A stretch of DNA of 64,000 nt from Periweissella ghanensis. GTDB lineage: Bacteria > Bacillota > Bacilli > Lactobacillales > Lactobacillaceae. A program made the position numbers and the translations under genes. Numbering within the stretch: position 1 is the stretch's first letter; every line of letters begins with the position of its first letter. The DNA is taken from NCBI RefSeq assembly GCF_918814755.1, contig NZ_CAKKNT010000002.1, forward strand, positions 62,001 through 126,000, in the 5' to 3' direction. This document shows positions 8,116 to 17,531 of the stretch, one piece after another. The notes under the pieces are model-generated. The model made no database searches. It was not told where the DNA came from and was given only the letters and a program-made list of their open reading frames with translations.

Positions 8116-11100
8116 TTACGCTAATTGATACTTTAATTCACTTTGGCCATCGCCACGTTTGATGACTTTTAATTGTTGTTGAATTTCTTGTTTCATTGAT
8201 TCAACGTGTGAAATTATCCCAATAATCCGGCCACTGCGTTCCAATTTATGGAGTGCTTCCATTGCTTTTTCTAAAGTTTCTTCATCCAAGGAGCCAAACC
8301 CTTCATCAATAAATAACGCATCAATGCGAATCCCACCCGCTTTATTTTGAATAACTTCCGCGAGGGATAATGCAATCGCTAAGGAGGCTAAAAAGGTTTC
8401 CCCACCTGAAAGCGTATCAACGGACCGGAACTCATCAGCATCGTTATCATAAATATTGATTTCTAAGCCGGTTTTAGTTGCATAGCTCCCCGTGGTTTGA
8501 TTGATATCAAACTGGTAGCGCCCATTGGTTAAATCAGCAAAGTAATATTCATTGGCGTACTCTAAAACTTCTATTAAATAACTTTGCAACACATATCGTT
8601 CCAACGTTAAACGGCGGTCATTTTTACCGTTCACAGCGGCAGCCAGTTGCGTTAATTGATTGAGCGTTTCAGCTTGCTTACCAATCGCCGTGACGATTTT
8701 AGTAATCGCTGCTTGAACTTGTTCGAGTTGCATCATTTGTGCGTAGATTTCTGTTTGGGTCGCATGCGCTGCTTGTTGTTTTACTTTAAGCTCATCAATG
8801 GCGGCTTTGATGACCGTTAAATCTGGTTGCTCCTTGGCTTGCAGCGTATCGTGTAAGGTTGCAATTTCCATTGTGACCCGCTTTTGATTAGTTTCGTAAG
8901 CGGCCAAGGTTTTGGTGAGGCTTGCTTGGCGATTTTCACGCCGCTCTTGCGTAATTAGGGCTTGTAACTCATCAAGGGTCATTACGGTTGTTTGCGTCGC
9001 TAAGGCGGCATTTAATTGCTCTGTAACGGTCGTTAATTCAGTAGCAACACTTGCTTGTTGTTTTTGTAAACTAGTGTACTTAGCCTTCGCATCAGCTAAG
9101 GCAATTTGTTGTTGCTGTTGTTGTGCTTGCAGCTTTGTAACTTTGGCTTGATGGTCATCAATTTTAATCGTTACAGTCCTTAACTCAGCTTGATATTCCG
9201 CCACGGTCGCTAGGTCGCGGACTTCGGTACTAATATCAGCTAATTCAGCGGCATTCGTTTTACGAATACCAATATATTGCGCTTCTTTAGTTTGGTATTC
9301 CGCTAATTGTTGCCGGTCATTTTTAAGCTGGTCACTTAACGTGTCAATGCTAGCTTGTAAGGCTTTGTAGTGTGCTTGTCGCTTAGTAAGATCCGTTTGA
9401 ATTACGGTCACTACTTGTTGCCAAGCGCTAAACTTAAATTCAACGGGCCCCACAACACTAAATTCCCGCTGCACTAATTCCCCTAAAGCCGCATTCAACG
9501 CTCCTAATTCAGCCGTTAAGGTCGTTACTTGCGCTTGCTTGGCTTGTTGACTAGCTGTTAATTCCGTTAATTTTTCCGCTAAGACTTGGGCCTGAGCATT
9601 ATTTTCTGCTAAAGTGCTTTGTTGCACCTCTAACTCGTCCATTGCCGCTCTAATTTCAGCATCGGTCACTTGTTGATGGGCGATATTTGTCACTGCTGGG
9701 TGGTCTAAAGCCCCACAAACAACACATGCTTGGCCATCTGTAAGTTCATTTTGTAATTGGGCAATCATTAAGCTTTGCCGCCGTTGTCGTTGTTGGTCAA
9801 CCGCTTGATTGGCCGCCGCGATAACGTCTGCTAACTTTGCACTTTGCGCTTCAATGGCAGCTTTTTGCTCGGCAGCTTGCGCCAAATTTTGTTGGCCTTC
9901 CGCTAACTTTTCGGCCACGTTGTTGGCTTGCTTAATGTCGGCTTGCAAAGTTACGAGTTGCGTACTAATGGCGGTAAAATCAGGGCCGTGTGTTAATTCC
10001 GCATTTTGCGCTGCTAATTGATTTTCCGTTGTTTTAATTTGGTGATTTTGTGTCCCAATTTTAGCTTGCACCATCCGTGCATTGGCGTCCGCTGCATCCA
10101 TATTCGCACTTAAGCGTAATTTACGTTCGGCTAATGGAATTAAGTGATTGGCAATTTTACCTTGTGTAATAATTGCTTCATCAATCATGGGTTGTACTTT
10201 GGCTAATTCATTAGCCGTCACTGTTAATTGTTCATTGGCAGTCGTTAATGTTGCGACGTCAGCAGCCATAGTCGTTACTTGCGTCGCTAAATTCGGTAAG
10301 GTTTGACTTAATTGTTGATATTGATCCATCAACGGTGCTTGTTGGTTAACCCACTGTAATTTACCAACCTCCGCTTGATTAGCTGCCATTAGCTGACTTT
10401 GGGCGGTTAATTGCGTTTGTTCTTCCTTTAAAGCTGCTAGCCGGGCAAAATCTTTTTGCAAAAGTTCCCCAACAGTTAAGGCTTTCGTCTTGAGATTTAA
10501 TTGTTCATCCAAGCTAGCTAACGTGGCTTGAGCTTGCGTATTAGCGCTTTGTTGATTAGTAACTTTTGTAGCTAGGCAAGCTTGCTTTTCGCTTAACGTC
10601 CGGGCAGCTTGTAACGCTAGTTCCTCAGCCGCCGTCCAGTTTACTTGGTCAAATAAGTTATTAATTTGGCCGGTTTGGGCTTCTTGTTGCTTACCTAATT
10701 CACTGGCTTGGGTTTTTAACCGTTCACTAAAATCTAAAAATAATTTCGTCCCAAATAAATCCCGTAAAACTTTTTCTTTTTCACCACTATCCGCAGTTAA
10801 AAATTTTTGGAATTGGGCTTGTGGTAATAAAATAATTTGTCGGAATTGGTCCGCCGTTAATGAAACTAAATCCTTAATGAACTCGTCGACATCTTTTTTC
10901 TTCGTATAACTCGTGCCGTGCTCTTGCTTTGTGACCATATCATATTCCGATACCGCACAACTTGCTAAGCCCATCGTTGTCCCGCCACCACGTTTAGCAG
11001 CCCGTTCTTGGGCCGGCGTGCGGGTGACTAAATAGGTTGTCCCTTGTTGTTCAAACCAAAAGCGGACACTCGTTGTATCATTTAATGTCGCAAAATCTGA

Positions 11101-11295
11101 GCGCATATCTTCAGGTTTCCGACTACCACTTCCCTCACCAAATAAGGCATACGTCATTGCATCAAAAATCGTCGTTTTTCCCGCCCCGGTTTGACCACTA
11201 ATTAAAAATAATGGGTTGGCCGTAAATCGATCAAAATCAACGACACCATGGGCATACGGACCAAAATAATTCATTTCAACTTTAATTGGGCGCAT
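8116..11295 (-). CDS. sbcC: Nuclease SbcCD, ATPase subunit SbcC
   Basis: A 1059-residue SMC-like ATPase of the SbcCD complex, which cuts DNA hairpins and blocked ends and helps clear palindromes at forks. The N-terminal Walker A is SGQTGAGKTTIFDAMTYALF. A very long Gln/Ala/Leu-rich coiled coil is interrupted by the zinc hook CVVC (Cys524 and Cys527). The C-terminal lobe has the ABC signature LSGGETFLASLAIALSLAE and Walker B ALFIDEGFGSLDEETL. Its ATG overlaps the sbcD stop by one base, so the two genes are translationally coupled. Confidence 0.95.
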   Translation of the reverse strand: MRPIKVEMNYFGPYAHGVVDFDRFTANPLFLISGQTGAGKTTIFDAMTYALFGEGSGSRKPEDMRSDFATLNDTTSVRFWFEQQGTTYLVTRTPAQERAAKRGGGTTMGLASCAVSEYDMVTKQEHGTSYTKKKDVDEFIKDLVSLTADQFRQIILLPQAQFQKFLTADSGEKEKVLRDLFGTKLFLDFSERLKTQASELGKQQEAQTGQINNLFDQVNWTAAEELALQAARTLSEKQACLATKVTNQQSANTQAQATLASLDEQLNLKTKALTVGELLQKDFARLAALKEEQTQLTAQSQLMAANQAEVGKLQWVNQQAPLMDQYQQLSQTLPNLATQVTTMAADVATLTTANEQLTVTANELAKVQPMIDEAIITQGKIANHLIPLAERKLRLSANMDAADANARMVQAKIGTQNHQIKTTENQLAAQNAELTHGPDFTAISTQLVTLQADIKQANNVAEKLAEGQQNLAQAAEQKAAIEAQSAKLADVIAAANQAVDQQRQRRQSLMIAQLQNELTDGQACVVCGALDHPAVTNIAHQQVTDAEIRAAMDELEVQQSTLAENNAQAQVLAEKLTELTASQQAKQAQVTTLTAELGALNAALGELVQREFSVVGPVEFKFSAWQQVVTVIQTDLTKRQAHYKALQASIDTLSDQLKNDRQQLAEYQTKEAQYIGIRKTNAAELADISTEVRDLATVAEYQAELRTVTIKIDDHQAKVTKLQAQQQQQQIALADAKAKYTSLQKQQASVATELTTVTEQLNAALATQTTVMTLDELQALITQERRENRQASLTKTLAAYETNQKRVTMEIATLHDTLQAKEQPDLTVIKAAIDELKVKQQAAHATQTEIYAQMMQLEQVQAAITKIVTAIGKQAETLNQLTQLAAAVNGKNDRRLTLERYVLQSYLIEVLEYANEYYFADLTNGRYQFDINQTTGSYATKTGLEINIYDNDADEFRSVDTLSGGETFLASLAIALSLAEVIQNKAGGIRIDALFIDEGFGSLDEETLEKAMEALHKLERSGRIIGIISHVESMKQEIQQQLKVIKRGDGQSELKYQLA

Positions 11296-12473
11296 TAGGC
11301 TTGTTCCTCACTTTCGCTGCGTAATGTCGTTAACGTCTGATCAATCATCGCCGTTTGAGCGGTACTTAGTTCACTTGGTGCCATTACGACCGCATAAAAT
11401 TGTTTAATAATTTCACTATCTGATACTTCCGCACGCGCTTGTAACTGTTGATGATTTGCATTTACCAACGTTGAATTAACATGATATTGTAATTCAACTA
11501 CATCGCCATAAATTTCTTCCAATTGTTGGCGAATATTTTTTTCCTGTGGCCGATCAAGTAATTGAATGCTAAAAAAAGCCGCCCCTTTAGCAGGATATTG
11601 TTCATAAGTGGCTGGTGCAGTTAATTCCGCAAATGTTCCACGTAAAACATATAAATCTTTATTCGGTGTAATTTGCTTAAACGTTGTCGTCACCGGGCCG
11701 TCTTCAGGAATATCAACAATGTAGACTCCTTTTTCATTTTGTGCTTCTTTGGTATTAAATTTAACCGGTGAACCACTGTAACGAATTTGTTTTGTGGGTG
11801 ACGCTTGCCATAAGTGCAAGTGCCCCAGGGCAACATAATCAAACGCCGCAAAGGTACTAGCCGCAACTGTATTTAACCCCCCGACCGTCGAAGTCGTTTC
11901 AGAGGTCAATTCATAATTTTCATTATCGGTCCCTTGGACATTAAAGTGCGTCACTAAAATATGCCGTTTTTGCGGATCAAATTGGGCAACGATATCGGCA
12001 ATTACGCGATCCATAGCTTGTTGAATTGTCCGTAATTCATTACTCTCAACGGATACTTGGTAAAAAATCCGGGCATCTTGCGGATCAAAAAACGGTAATA
12101 AAAAAATTTGGGCAGTTGGGGTTTCAATTGGTGTCATAGCCTCTTGAATTTTAGTATTCAAATATAATTGTTGCGCCCCAAACCAATCCCGGGCAAAATT
12201 TAACCGGTTCGCACCATCGTGATTACCCGAAATTGCATAAATTGGTAAGTTTTGCTCGAGATTTAAATGTTTTAGCATCGCATCAAAACTCTTAACGGCT
12301 TCAACACTTGGAATGGCGCGGTCATATAAATCACCCGCGATGATGATGCCATCAACCGCTTCAGCAGCGGCAATCGTACTAATTTGTTGAAAGGCATCTT
12401 TTTGGACATCAATTAAATTAAATTGATTCAATTGTTTACCGATATGCCAATCGGCTGTATGTAATAATTTCAT
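11295..12473 (-). CDS. sbcD: Nuclease SbcCD, exonuclease subunit SbcD
   Basis: A 392-residue calcineurin-like phosphoesterase, the Mn-dependent nuclease partner of SbcC (Mre11 type). Metal motifs appear in order: HTADWHIGKQLNQ, IIAGDLYDRAIPS, ISGNHDGANR, LVTHFNV and VALGHLHLWQ. The C-terminal part matches the capping domain and SbcC-binding region. GGAGG stands nine bases before the ATG at 12473; the frame is open to an ATG 27 bases further upstream, but that one lacks a ribosome site. A divergent promoter region separates it from the racemase gene. Confidence 0.94.
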   Translation of the reverse strand: MKLLHTADWHIGKQLNQFNLIDVQKDAFQQISTIAAAEAVDGIIIAGDLYDRAIPSVEAVKSFDAMLKHLNLEQNLPIYAISGNHDGANRLNFARDWFGAQQLYLNTKIQEAMTPIETPTAQIFLLPFFDPQDARIFYQVSVESNELRTIQQAMDRVIADIVAQFDPQKRHILVTHFNVQGTDNENYELTSETTSTVGGLNTVAASTFAAFDYVALGHLHLWQASPTKQIRYSGSPVKFNTKEAQNEKGVYIVDIPEDGPVTTTFKQITPNKDLYVLRGTFAELTAPATYEQYPAKGAAFFSIQLLDRPQEKNIRQQLEEIYGDVVELQYHVNSTLVNANHQQLQARAEVSDSEIIKQFYAVVMAPSELSTAQTAMIDQTLTTLRSESEEQA

Positions 12474-12661
12474 TTGCGAATCCCTCCAAGCTGTTATCAT
12501 ACGTAGTTAAATTTAAGTATACCGTTTTAATTTCTATTGCTTAAGCGGAAAATTTATCATTTTAATTTAATTATTCAAATTGATATATCATTTATTTAAT
12601 TGATTTCTCATTAAAATCACGCTAAGATGGCATTAGTAAAAATATTTGGAGGTCGGAATTA

Positions 12662-13390
12662 ATGAAGAATTTTTTTGGAATTATTGGTGGTATGGGGACC
12701 AAAGCCACCGAAACATTTATTAAGGCAATTAATGATTTAACCCCTGCCCACTCAGATCAAGAATATTTAAATTATTTGGTTATTAATGATGCCCAAGTCC
12801 CTGATCGAACTGCTTATATTCTAGGCAAATCAACTGATAATCCTTTACCGACACTCCTTGATGACGTTACTAAGCTCAATGCTTGCGGGGCTGATTTTGC
12901 GGTGATTACTTGTAATACCGCCCACTATTTCTTACCCCAATTAGAACAAGCCGCTAATTTTCCGATTCTCAACATGCCCCAATTAGCCGCCCAACAATGT
13001 TTTAATATGGAAAATAAACAACCACGGGTCGGTTTGTTAGCGACTAATGGCACGATTGAAGCTCACATCTACCAGCAATACATTGAATCTCTCGGCGGTG
13101 AAGTCGTCCTCCTTGAACCAGCTTGGCAAAAAATGACGATGCAGTTCATTTACGATGACGTTAAAGATAACGACTTTGTTGACAGCACTAAATATCATAC
13201 GTTAATTAATCGATTATTGATTGACGCCCACTGTGATTATGTTATTTTAGGCTGTACAGAATTGTCAGTCGCCCAAGCTCGTGAACCTTATCCATCCGAG
13301 TTTGTTATTGATGCCCAAGCAGTGCTTGCACAGACTGCGGTGACCCGCGCACTAGCTAATAGACATAGTACGCAACCACTGCATAATTAA
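12662..13390 (+). CDS. Aspartate/glutamate racemase family protein
   Basis: A 242-residue cofactor-independent racemase. The glycine-rich start FFGIIGGMGTKATETF and the two catalytic-cysteine motifs, ITCNTAHYF (Cys84) and ILGCTELSVA (Cys198), are those of the aspartate-racemase branch. D-aspartate is used in the peptidoglycan crossbridge of many lactic acid bacteria, so a wall-precursor role is plausible but inferred. GGAGG precedes the ATG. It is a single rightward gene between leftward neighbours. Confidence 0.85.
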   Translation: MKNFFGIIGGMGTKATETFIKAINDLTPAHSDQEYLNYLVINDAQVPDRTAYILGKSTDNPLPTLLDDVTKLNACGADFAVITCNTAHYFLPQLEQAANFPILNMPQLAAQQCFNMENKQPRVGLLATNGTIEAHIYQQYIESLGGEVVLLEPAWQKMTMQFIYDDVKDNDFVDSTKYHTLINRLLIDAHCDYVILGCTELSVAQAREPYPSEFVIDAQAVLAQTAVTRALANRHSTQPLHN

Positions 13391-13399
13391 CCATAAAAA

Positions 13400-13560
13400 G
13401 GAGCTGTGACAGAAGTCGGGCGATATCGAGAAATACACTAAAAATCCCTCGTGAAGAATTTTCTTCATGGGGGATTTTGTCGTATTTCGAATATATCGGA
13501 CTTCTGGAGCGCGTTTTGGTAGCAATTTAGTACTTGAAAAGAGTTATGTCACAACCCCTT
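13400..13560 (+). repeat. Hairpin element, copy B
   Basis: Core at 13400-13519 on the plus strand, opening with GGAGCTGTGACA and closing with GGAGCGCGTTTTGG. The arms GAAGTCGGGCGATATCGAG and TCGAATATATCGGACTTC pair. The tip (13441-13478), AAAATCCC..TGAAGA / TCTTCA..GGGATTTT, is terminator-like. A tail to 13560 contains AAAAGAGTTATGTCACA, as in copy A. It lies between the convergent racemase and pgi genes and probably terminates both. Confidence 0.82.
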
Positions 13561-13592
13561 TGCGTTGTTTTTAAATTAAGTCCCAGGTTTTA

Positions 13593-14939
13593 TTATAGCC
13601 GGGCTTGTAATTCTTTAGTCTTTTCTTCGTAACCAGGCTTACCTAATAAGGCAAACATATTAGTCTTGTACGCTTCAACTCCGGGTTGGTTAAATGGGTT
13701 AATCCCATTTAAGTAACCAGAAATTCCAAGCGCAATTTCAAAGAAGTAGAATAAGTAACCAAGTGAGAATTCATCTTGCTTCTCAATTTCGATAATCATG
13801 TTAGGCACCCCACCATCAACGTGGGCTAAAACAACTCCTTGCATCGCAGTATCGTTAACATATGACATGTTTTTACCTTGTAAGTAACCCAAACCATCAA
13901 GATCTTCATCGGCCAATGGCACAACATAATCACTAACTGGGTTAGCAACCTTAATTACAGTTTCCATCAAGTCACGGCGACCATCTTGGATATATTGGCC
14001 TAATGAGTGCAAATCAGTTGAGTAGTTAGCTGATGATGGGTAGATTCCTTTGTGGTCCTTACCTTCTGATTCACCTTGCAATTGCTTCCACCATTCAGCG
14101 ATGTATTGCAGCGTTGGTTCCCAGTTAGCAAGAATTTCCGTGGTGTATCCTTTACGGTATAAGATATTCCGCATAGCGGCATATTGGTAAGCACCATTCG
14201 TTGCCAAATCTGGATCAGCATAATCTGCTTGGGCTTGACGAGCCCCCGCCATCAATTGTTCAATATCAGCCCCAGATGCTGCAATTGGTAACAAGCCACA
14301 TGGTGTCAAAACCGTGAAACGGCCCCCCACTGCATCGGGCACAACAAAAGTTTCATAACCTTCAGCATCTGCTTCACTCTTCAAAGCACCACGTTTAGCA
14401 TCAGTAGTGGCATAAATTCAGCTCTTAGCACCTTCTTGACCGTATTTACGTTCAAGTAAATTCTTGAAAATTCGGAAGGCAATCGCTGGTTCCGTGGTGG
14501 TGCCTGATTTTGAAATGACGTTAACTGAGAAGTCACGGTCACCAATTACTTTGATTAAATCATTAATGTAAGCTGGGCTAATTGAGTTACCAGCAAACAA
14601 TACTTGTGGAAATTCACGTTGGTCATCTGGTAAATGATTGTTGTAGAATTCATGCAAGAAATCAATTGCGGCCCGTGAACCAAGGTATGAACCACCAATT
14701 CCAATCACCACTAAAACTTTAGAATCGCTTTGAATTTTCTTAGCAGCGGCTTGAATCCGGGCAAATTCGGCCTGGTCATAATCAGTTGGTAATTTAATCC
14801 AACCAGTCATTTCCGAACCAACCCCCGTTCCTTCGCGTAAATCTCGATCAACCGTATTGACCATTGTTTGCATTTGGGCAAGTTCGTGATCATTAACAAA
14901 ATTCTTAACGTTTGTATAATCAAATTTAATTCGTGCCAT
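13593..14939 (-). pseudogene. pgi: Glucose-6-phosphate isomerase with an in-frame TGA stop
   Basis: The frame from 14939 to 13593 spells a full ~448-residue glucose-6-phosphate isomerase, but a TGA at 14420-14418 interrupts it after residue 173 (GAKS[16 protein letters not shown]). Both halves are in the same frame and colinear with the family; no base is gained or lost. Related enzymes have arginine at this point, so CGA to TGA by one C-to-T change explains it. Motifs on both sides are intact: [14 protein letters not shown] and [12 protein letters not shown] before the stop, [20 protein letters not shown] after it. It is last in the sorbitol operon direction, where it would turn fructose-6-phosphate into glucose-6-phosphate. 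True nonsense mutation, readthrough or sequencing error cannot be told apart here. Confidence 0.88.
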
Positions 14940-15019
14940 GATAAAGTTCTTCTCCTTTAAGTAAATTACATTATTAATTTTTTAAACCGACAATAGCATT
15001 TGCAAAGCCAGGCTTGCTA

Positions 15020-15397
15020 TTAACCTTGTAAAATCTTAACAACACTACCTTCATGAATTTCCGGATAACCATTATCTTCAACATACAATGATCCTGCTAA
15101 CTTCGCATCCGTTGCACCGTCAAAGACAACGCTGATGTGACCAAGGTTGCCCAAGTTTGTGTCCACTTCGCCCCCAACGGCCGTGATTTTGTAAGTTACA
15201 TCATCAATTACGAGCACATCGTTAACTTTAACCGGGCCTTGTAATTCACCAAGGTTAATGATGTAGCATGATGAACGCAATAGTTCAGGTGCTTGATCAC
15301 CGAAGAAAATCAACATGCCGATGGTCTTAAATTCCATCGCATCGGCACCAATTTCAACAACGGTTGTATCGTATTTTGTTTCTGTAGTTAATGGCAT
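15020..15397 (-). CDS. srlB: PTS glucitol/sorbitol transporter subunit IIA
   Basis: A 125-residue EIIA-Gut domain protein that passes phosphate from HPr to the sorbitol IIB domain. The core LIFFGDQAPELLRSSCYIIN, a beta-rich middle, and LGNLGHISVVFDG with the likely phospho-histidine match the family. The ATG at 15397 is chosen because GGGGGA lies seven bases upstream; an in-frame ATG 27 bases earlier has no ribosome site. It follows srlE in the operon. A hairpin in the 80-base gap to pgi may limit readthrough. Confidence 0.92.
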   Translation of the reverse strand: MPLTTETKYDTTVVEIGADAMEFKTIGMLIFFGDQAPELLRSSCYIINLGELQGPVKVNDVLVIDDVTYKITAVGGEVDTNLGNLGHISVVFDGATDAKLAGSLYVEDNGYPEIHEGSVVKILQG

Positions 15398-15439
15398 CTT
15401 TCCATCCCCCATATCTGTATGCATAAATTTGTAGTTTGT

Positions 15440-16441
15440 TTAACGTGAGTAAAGGCCAAAACTGGCAAGCCAAGCTACCAAGACCCGTGGTACCCCATTG
15501 AAGAAGCGTGAGTATAGCACTGACACAACCCCAACTTCAATTGTTTCACTGTCGGCTTCTTCCAATCCTAATCCAACTGGGATAAAGTCACAGGCATTTT
15601 GCGTGTTAATGGCAAACAAGGCTGGTAAGGCAAATTGTGGTGCAATGTGACCACGACCAATCTCAAGGCCAATCAAAGTTCCGACAACTTGTGCGATGAC
15701 CCCACCAGGTCCAAGGATTGGTGACAAGAATGGTAATGAACAAACAAATCCAATCAAGATAAGCCCAAAGATATTCCCGGCCAATGGCGCCATAATTTTA
15801 GCAAATAAATTACCAAGCCCTGATCCTTGAATAATCCCAATTAACAAAGCCACGAACGCCATGAACGGAATAACCGTATTCAACATCGTTTGGACTAATT
15901 CTTTAGCCGCTGAATTAAAGGTTGCAATAATTCGCCCAGCCCCGATCCCAATTCGAGCGATAAAACTTGGTTTCCGCATTTGGGCGGTAATTGATTTAGA
16001 AGTATCGTACTTGCCTTCACTTTCAGTCGTACTCGTCACTTCCGGTTCCACAGCCACTGGCGTATCACCATCAAGTAATTGAATTTGGTTAACCCCTACG
16101 TTTGAAACGTAAAGTTCTGGGGTAATAAAGTTCGCTAACGGACCACTTTTACCAGTTGGAAGGACGTTAATTGTTTTGATATTTTTCTTAGGGTACAAGC
16201 CACATCGTAGCGTTCCCCCACAGTCAACGATTGCTAATGCAATTTCTTCTTCCGGAATCGCTGTTTTAAAACCATCCACCGCTTCCATCCCTGTTAATTC
16301 AGCAATCCGATCAACAATCGCTGGACGGTTACCACCGGTTACATAAATAAATTTGTGCTTTTGTTCAGTTGGGGTGATTGTCAACGGGCCACCGTAACCA
16401 CCTGAACCTTTTGTGACTTGAATGCTATTCCATTTTGCCAT
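15440..16441 (-). CDS. srlE: PTS glucitol/sorbitol transporter subunit IIB (IIBC)
   Basis: A 333-residue protein. The N-terminal cytoplasmic IIB domain has SIQVTKGSGGYGGPLTITP and the phospho-cysteine region VDCGGTLRCGLYPKK. The C-terminal membrane half contains several helices, including IGFVCSLPFLSPILGPGGVI and the family segment PQFALPALFAINTQNACDFI. It works with srlA and srlB to import sorbitol as sorbitol-6-phosphate. Normal length for the family. Confidence 0.94.
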   Translation of the reverse strand: MAKWNSIQVTKGSGGYGGPLTITPTEQKHKFIYVTGGNRPAIVDRIAELTGMEAVDGFKTAIPEEEIALAIVDCGGTLRCGLYPKKNIKTINVLPTGKSGPLANFITPELYVSNVGVNQIQLLDGDTPVAVEPEVTSTTESEGKYDTSKSITAQMRKPSFIARIGIGAGRIIATFNSAAKELVQTMLNTVIPFMAFVALLIGIIQGSGLGNLFAKIMAPLAGNIFGLILIGFVCSLPFLSPILGPGGVIAQVVGTLIGLEIGRGHIAPQFALPALFAINTQNACDFIPVGLGLEEADSETIEVGVVSVLYSRFFNGVPRVLVAWLASFGLYSR

Positions 16442-16461
16442 TATTCTTCACCTTCCTCGTA

Positions 16462-17013
16462 TTAAACCTTCAATTCAACTTCTTTAGAGAGTGTAATGCC
16501 CATTTGCTTGCTGACCATTTTAGTAGTTAAATCCGTGAACCAACCACCAACGAAGTTCATGACAATCCCGACTAACATGTAGCGGATTGCTAAGTCGATT
16601 TGGTTAAGCCCTAATGCTTGAATCCCTTGGGCAATCCCTAACCAAACGAATAATTCACCCGGATTAATGTGTGGGAAAACCCCATTAGAAGTGTGGCAGA
16701 ATTGGGCTTGTGCAGCGTAGTAACTAGGCTTGTAAAATTCAGGTAAGAAGCGTCCCAAGGTAAATGCCATTGGGTTACCAAGCATAAAGGCCGCGATGAA
16801 TGGCAACACCATGTAGCGCATGAGAACATTTCGCCCGGCTTTTTGCGCAAACCGTTGAATCTTTTCTTCCCCAACAAACGCGATAATGGCATTCATTAGG
16901 ACCAATAGGAGGAGGACAACTGGTACGATGGTTTTCATCCAAGTGACCAACACCGCCCCACCAGTGTTAAATAATTTAATAAAGCCTGAAGCAAACTCGG
17001 TAACATATTGCAT
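16462..17013 (-). CDS. srlA: PTS glucitol/sorbitol transporter subunit IIC (IIC2)
   Basis: A 183-residue membrane protein with about four helices and the GutA/SrlA signatures GGAVLVTWMKTIVPVVLLLL, RYMVLPFIAAFMLGNPMAFT and CHTSNGVFPHINPGELFVW. It forms the sorbitol channel with the membrane half of SrlE. AAGGAG precedes the start, and srlE follows after 20 bases. Confidence 0.94.
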   Translation of the reverse strand: MQYVTEFASGFIKLFNTGGAVLVTWMKTIVPVVLLLLVLMNAIIAFVGEEKIQRFAQKAGRNVLMRYMVLPFIAAFMLGNPMAFTLGRFLPEFYKPSYYAAQAQFCHTSNGVFPHINPGELFVWLGIAQGIQALGLNQIDLAIRYMLVGIVMNFVGGWFTDLTTKMVSKQMGITLSKEVELKV

Positions 17014-17038
17014 AATTAATTTCTCCTTACTTCAAATT

Positions 17039-17530
17039 TCAACGCCGAATCAATTTTTGGGTCATCAGCTTAGTTTTGTTAAAAATTCCGGTAAATACTG
17101 GTAGTTCCAATAAATTGGGCCCACTTGTATCAAAATCTGAAAAACTTAGGTTATTCGTTTTGTAATTAATAAAATTACGATAAGCATTCAAGATACATTC
17201 CCGTTCCGTTCGGCGCATCTTATGTAACGTTTGGTAGTCTGTGGCTAATTCGATAAACAATTCGCCGTTATACGTATTTTTTTGCTTAAAACGATCAAAG
17301 ACGGAAATACCTTTCATAACTTGGATTTGGCGGATACGATCATCAGCATCCAAGCCAACTAACATTAGGCTACCTGAGCGAAAGCGCCGCGGGTTTTTGC
17401 CAATTAAAATACGACCGTCTTGGCGCACCTTATGAAAAGTTCGTGCAAAGTTTCTAATTTGGAAAAAGGCTAACACCGTTTGGATTAAAAAAGCAACGGC
17501 AATGAAAACACCAATTATTATTACGTACAT
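17039..17530 (-). CDS. gutM: Glucitol operon activator GutM
   Basis: A 163-residue protein with one N-terminal membrane helix (VIIIGVFIAVAFLIQTVLAFF), followed by the family-typical FHKVRQDGRILIGKNPRRFR and GSLMLVGLDADDRIRQIQVM. GutM is found in sorbitol operons as an accessory activator. It starts two bases past the gutR stop, with GGAGG inside the end of gutR, so the two are translationally linked. Its mechanism is not well understood. Confidence 0.88.
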   Translation of the reverse strand: MYVIIIGVFIAVAFLIQTVLAFFQIRNFARTFHKVRQDGRILIGKNPRRFRSGSLMLVGLDADDRIRQIQVMKGISVFDRFKQKNTYNGELFIELATDYQTLHKMRRTERECILNAYRNFINYKTNNLSFSDFDTSGPNLLELPVFTGIFNKTKLMTQKLIRR

Positions 17531-17531
17531 G

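Noticed and set aside
13593-14939. Frameshift in pgi
   Set aside because: Both halves are in the same frame; a single in-frame TGA is the only lesion.
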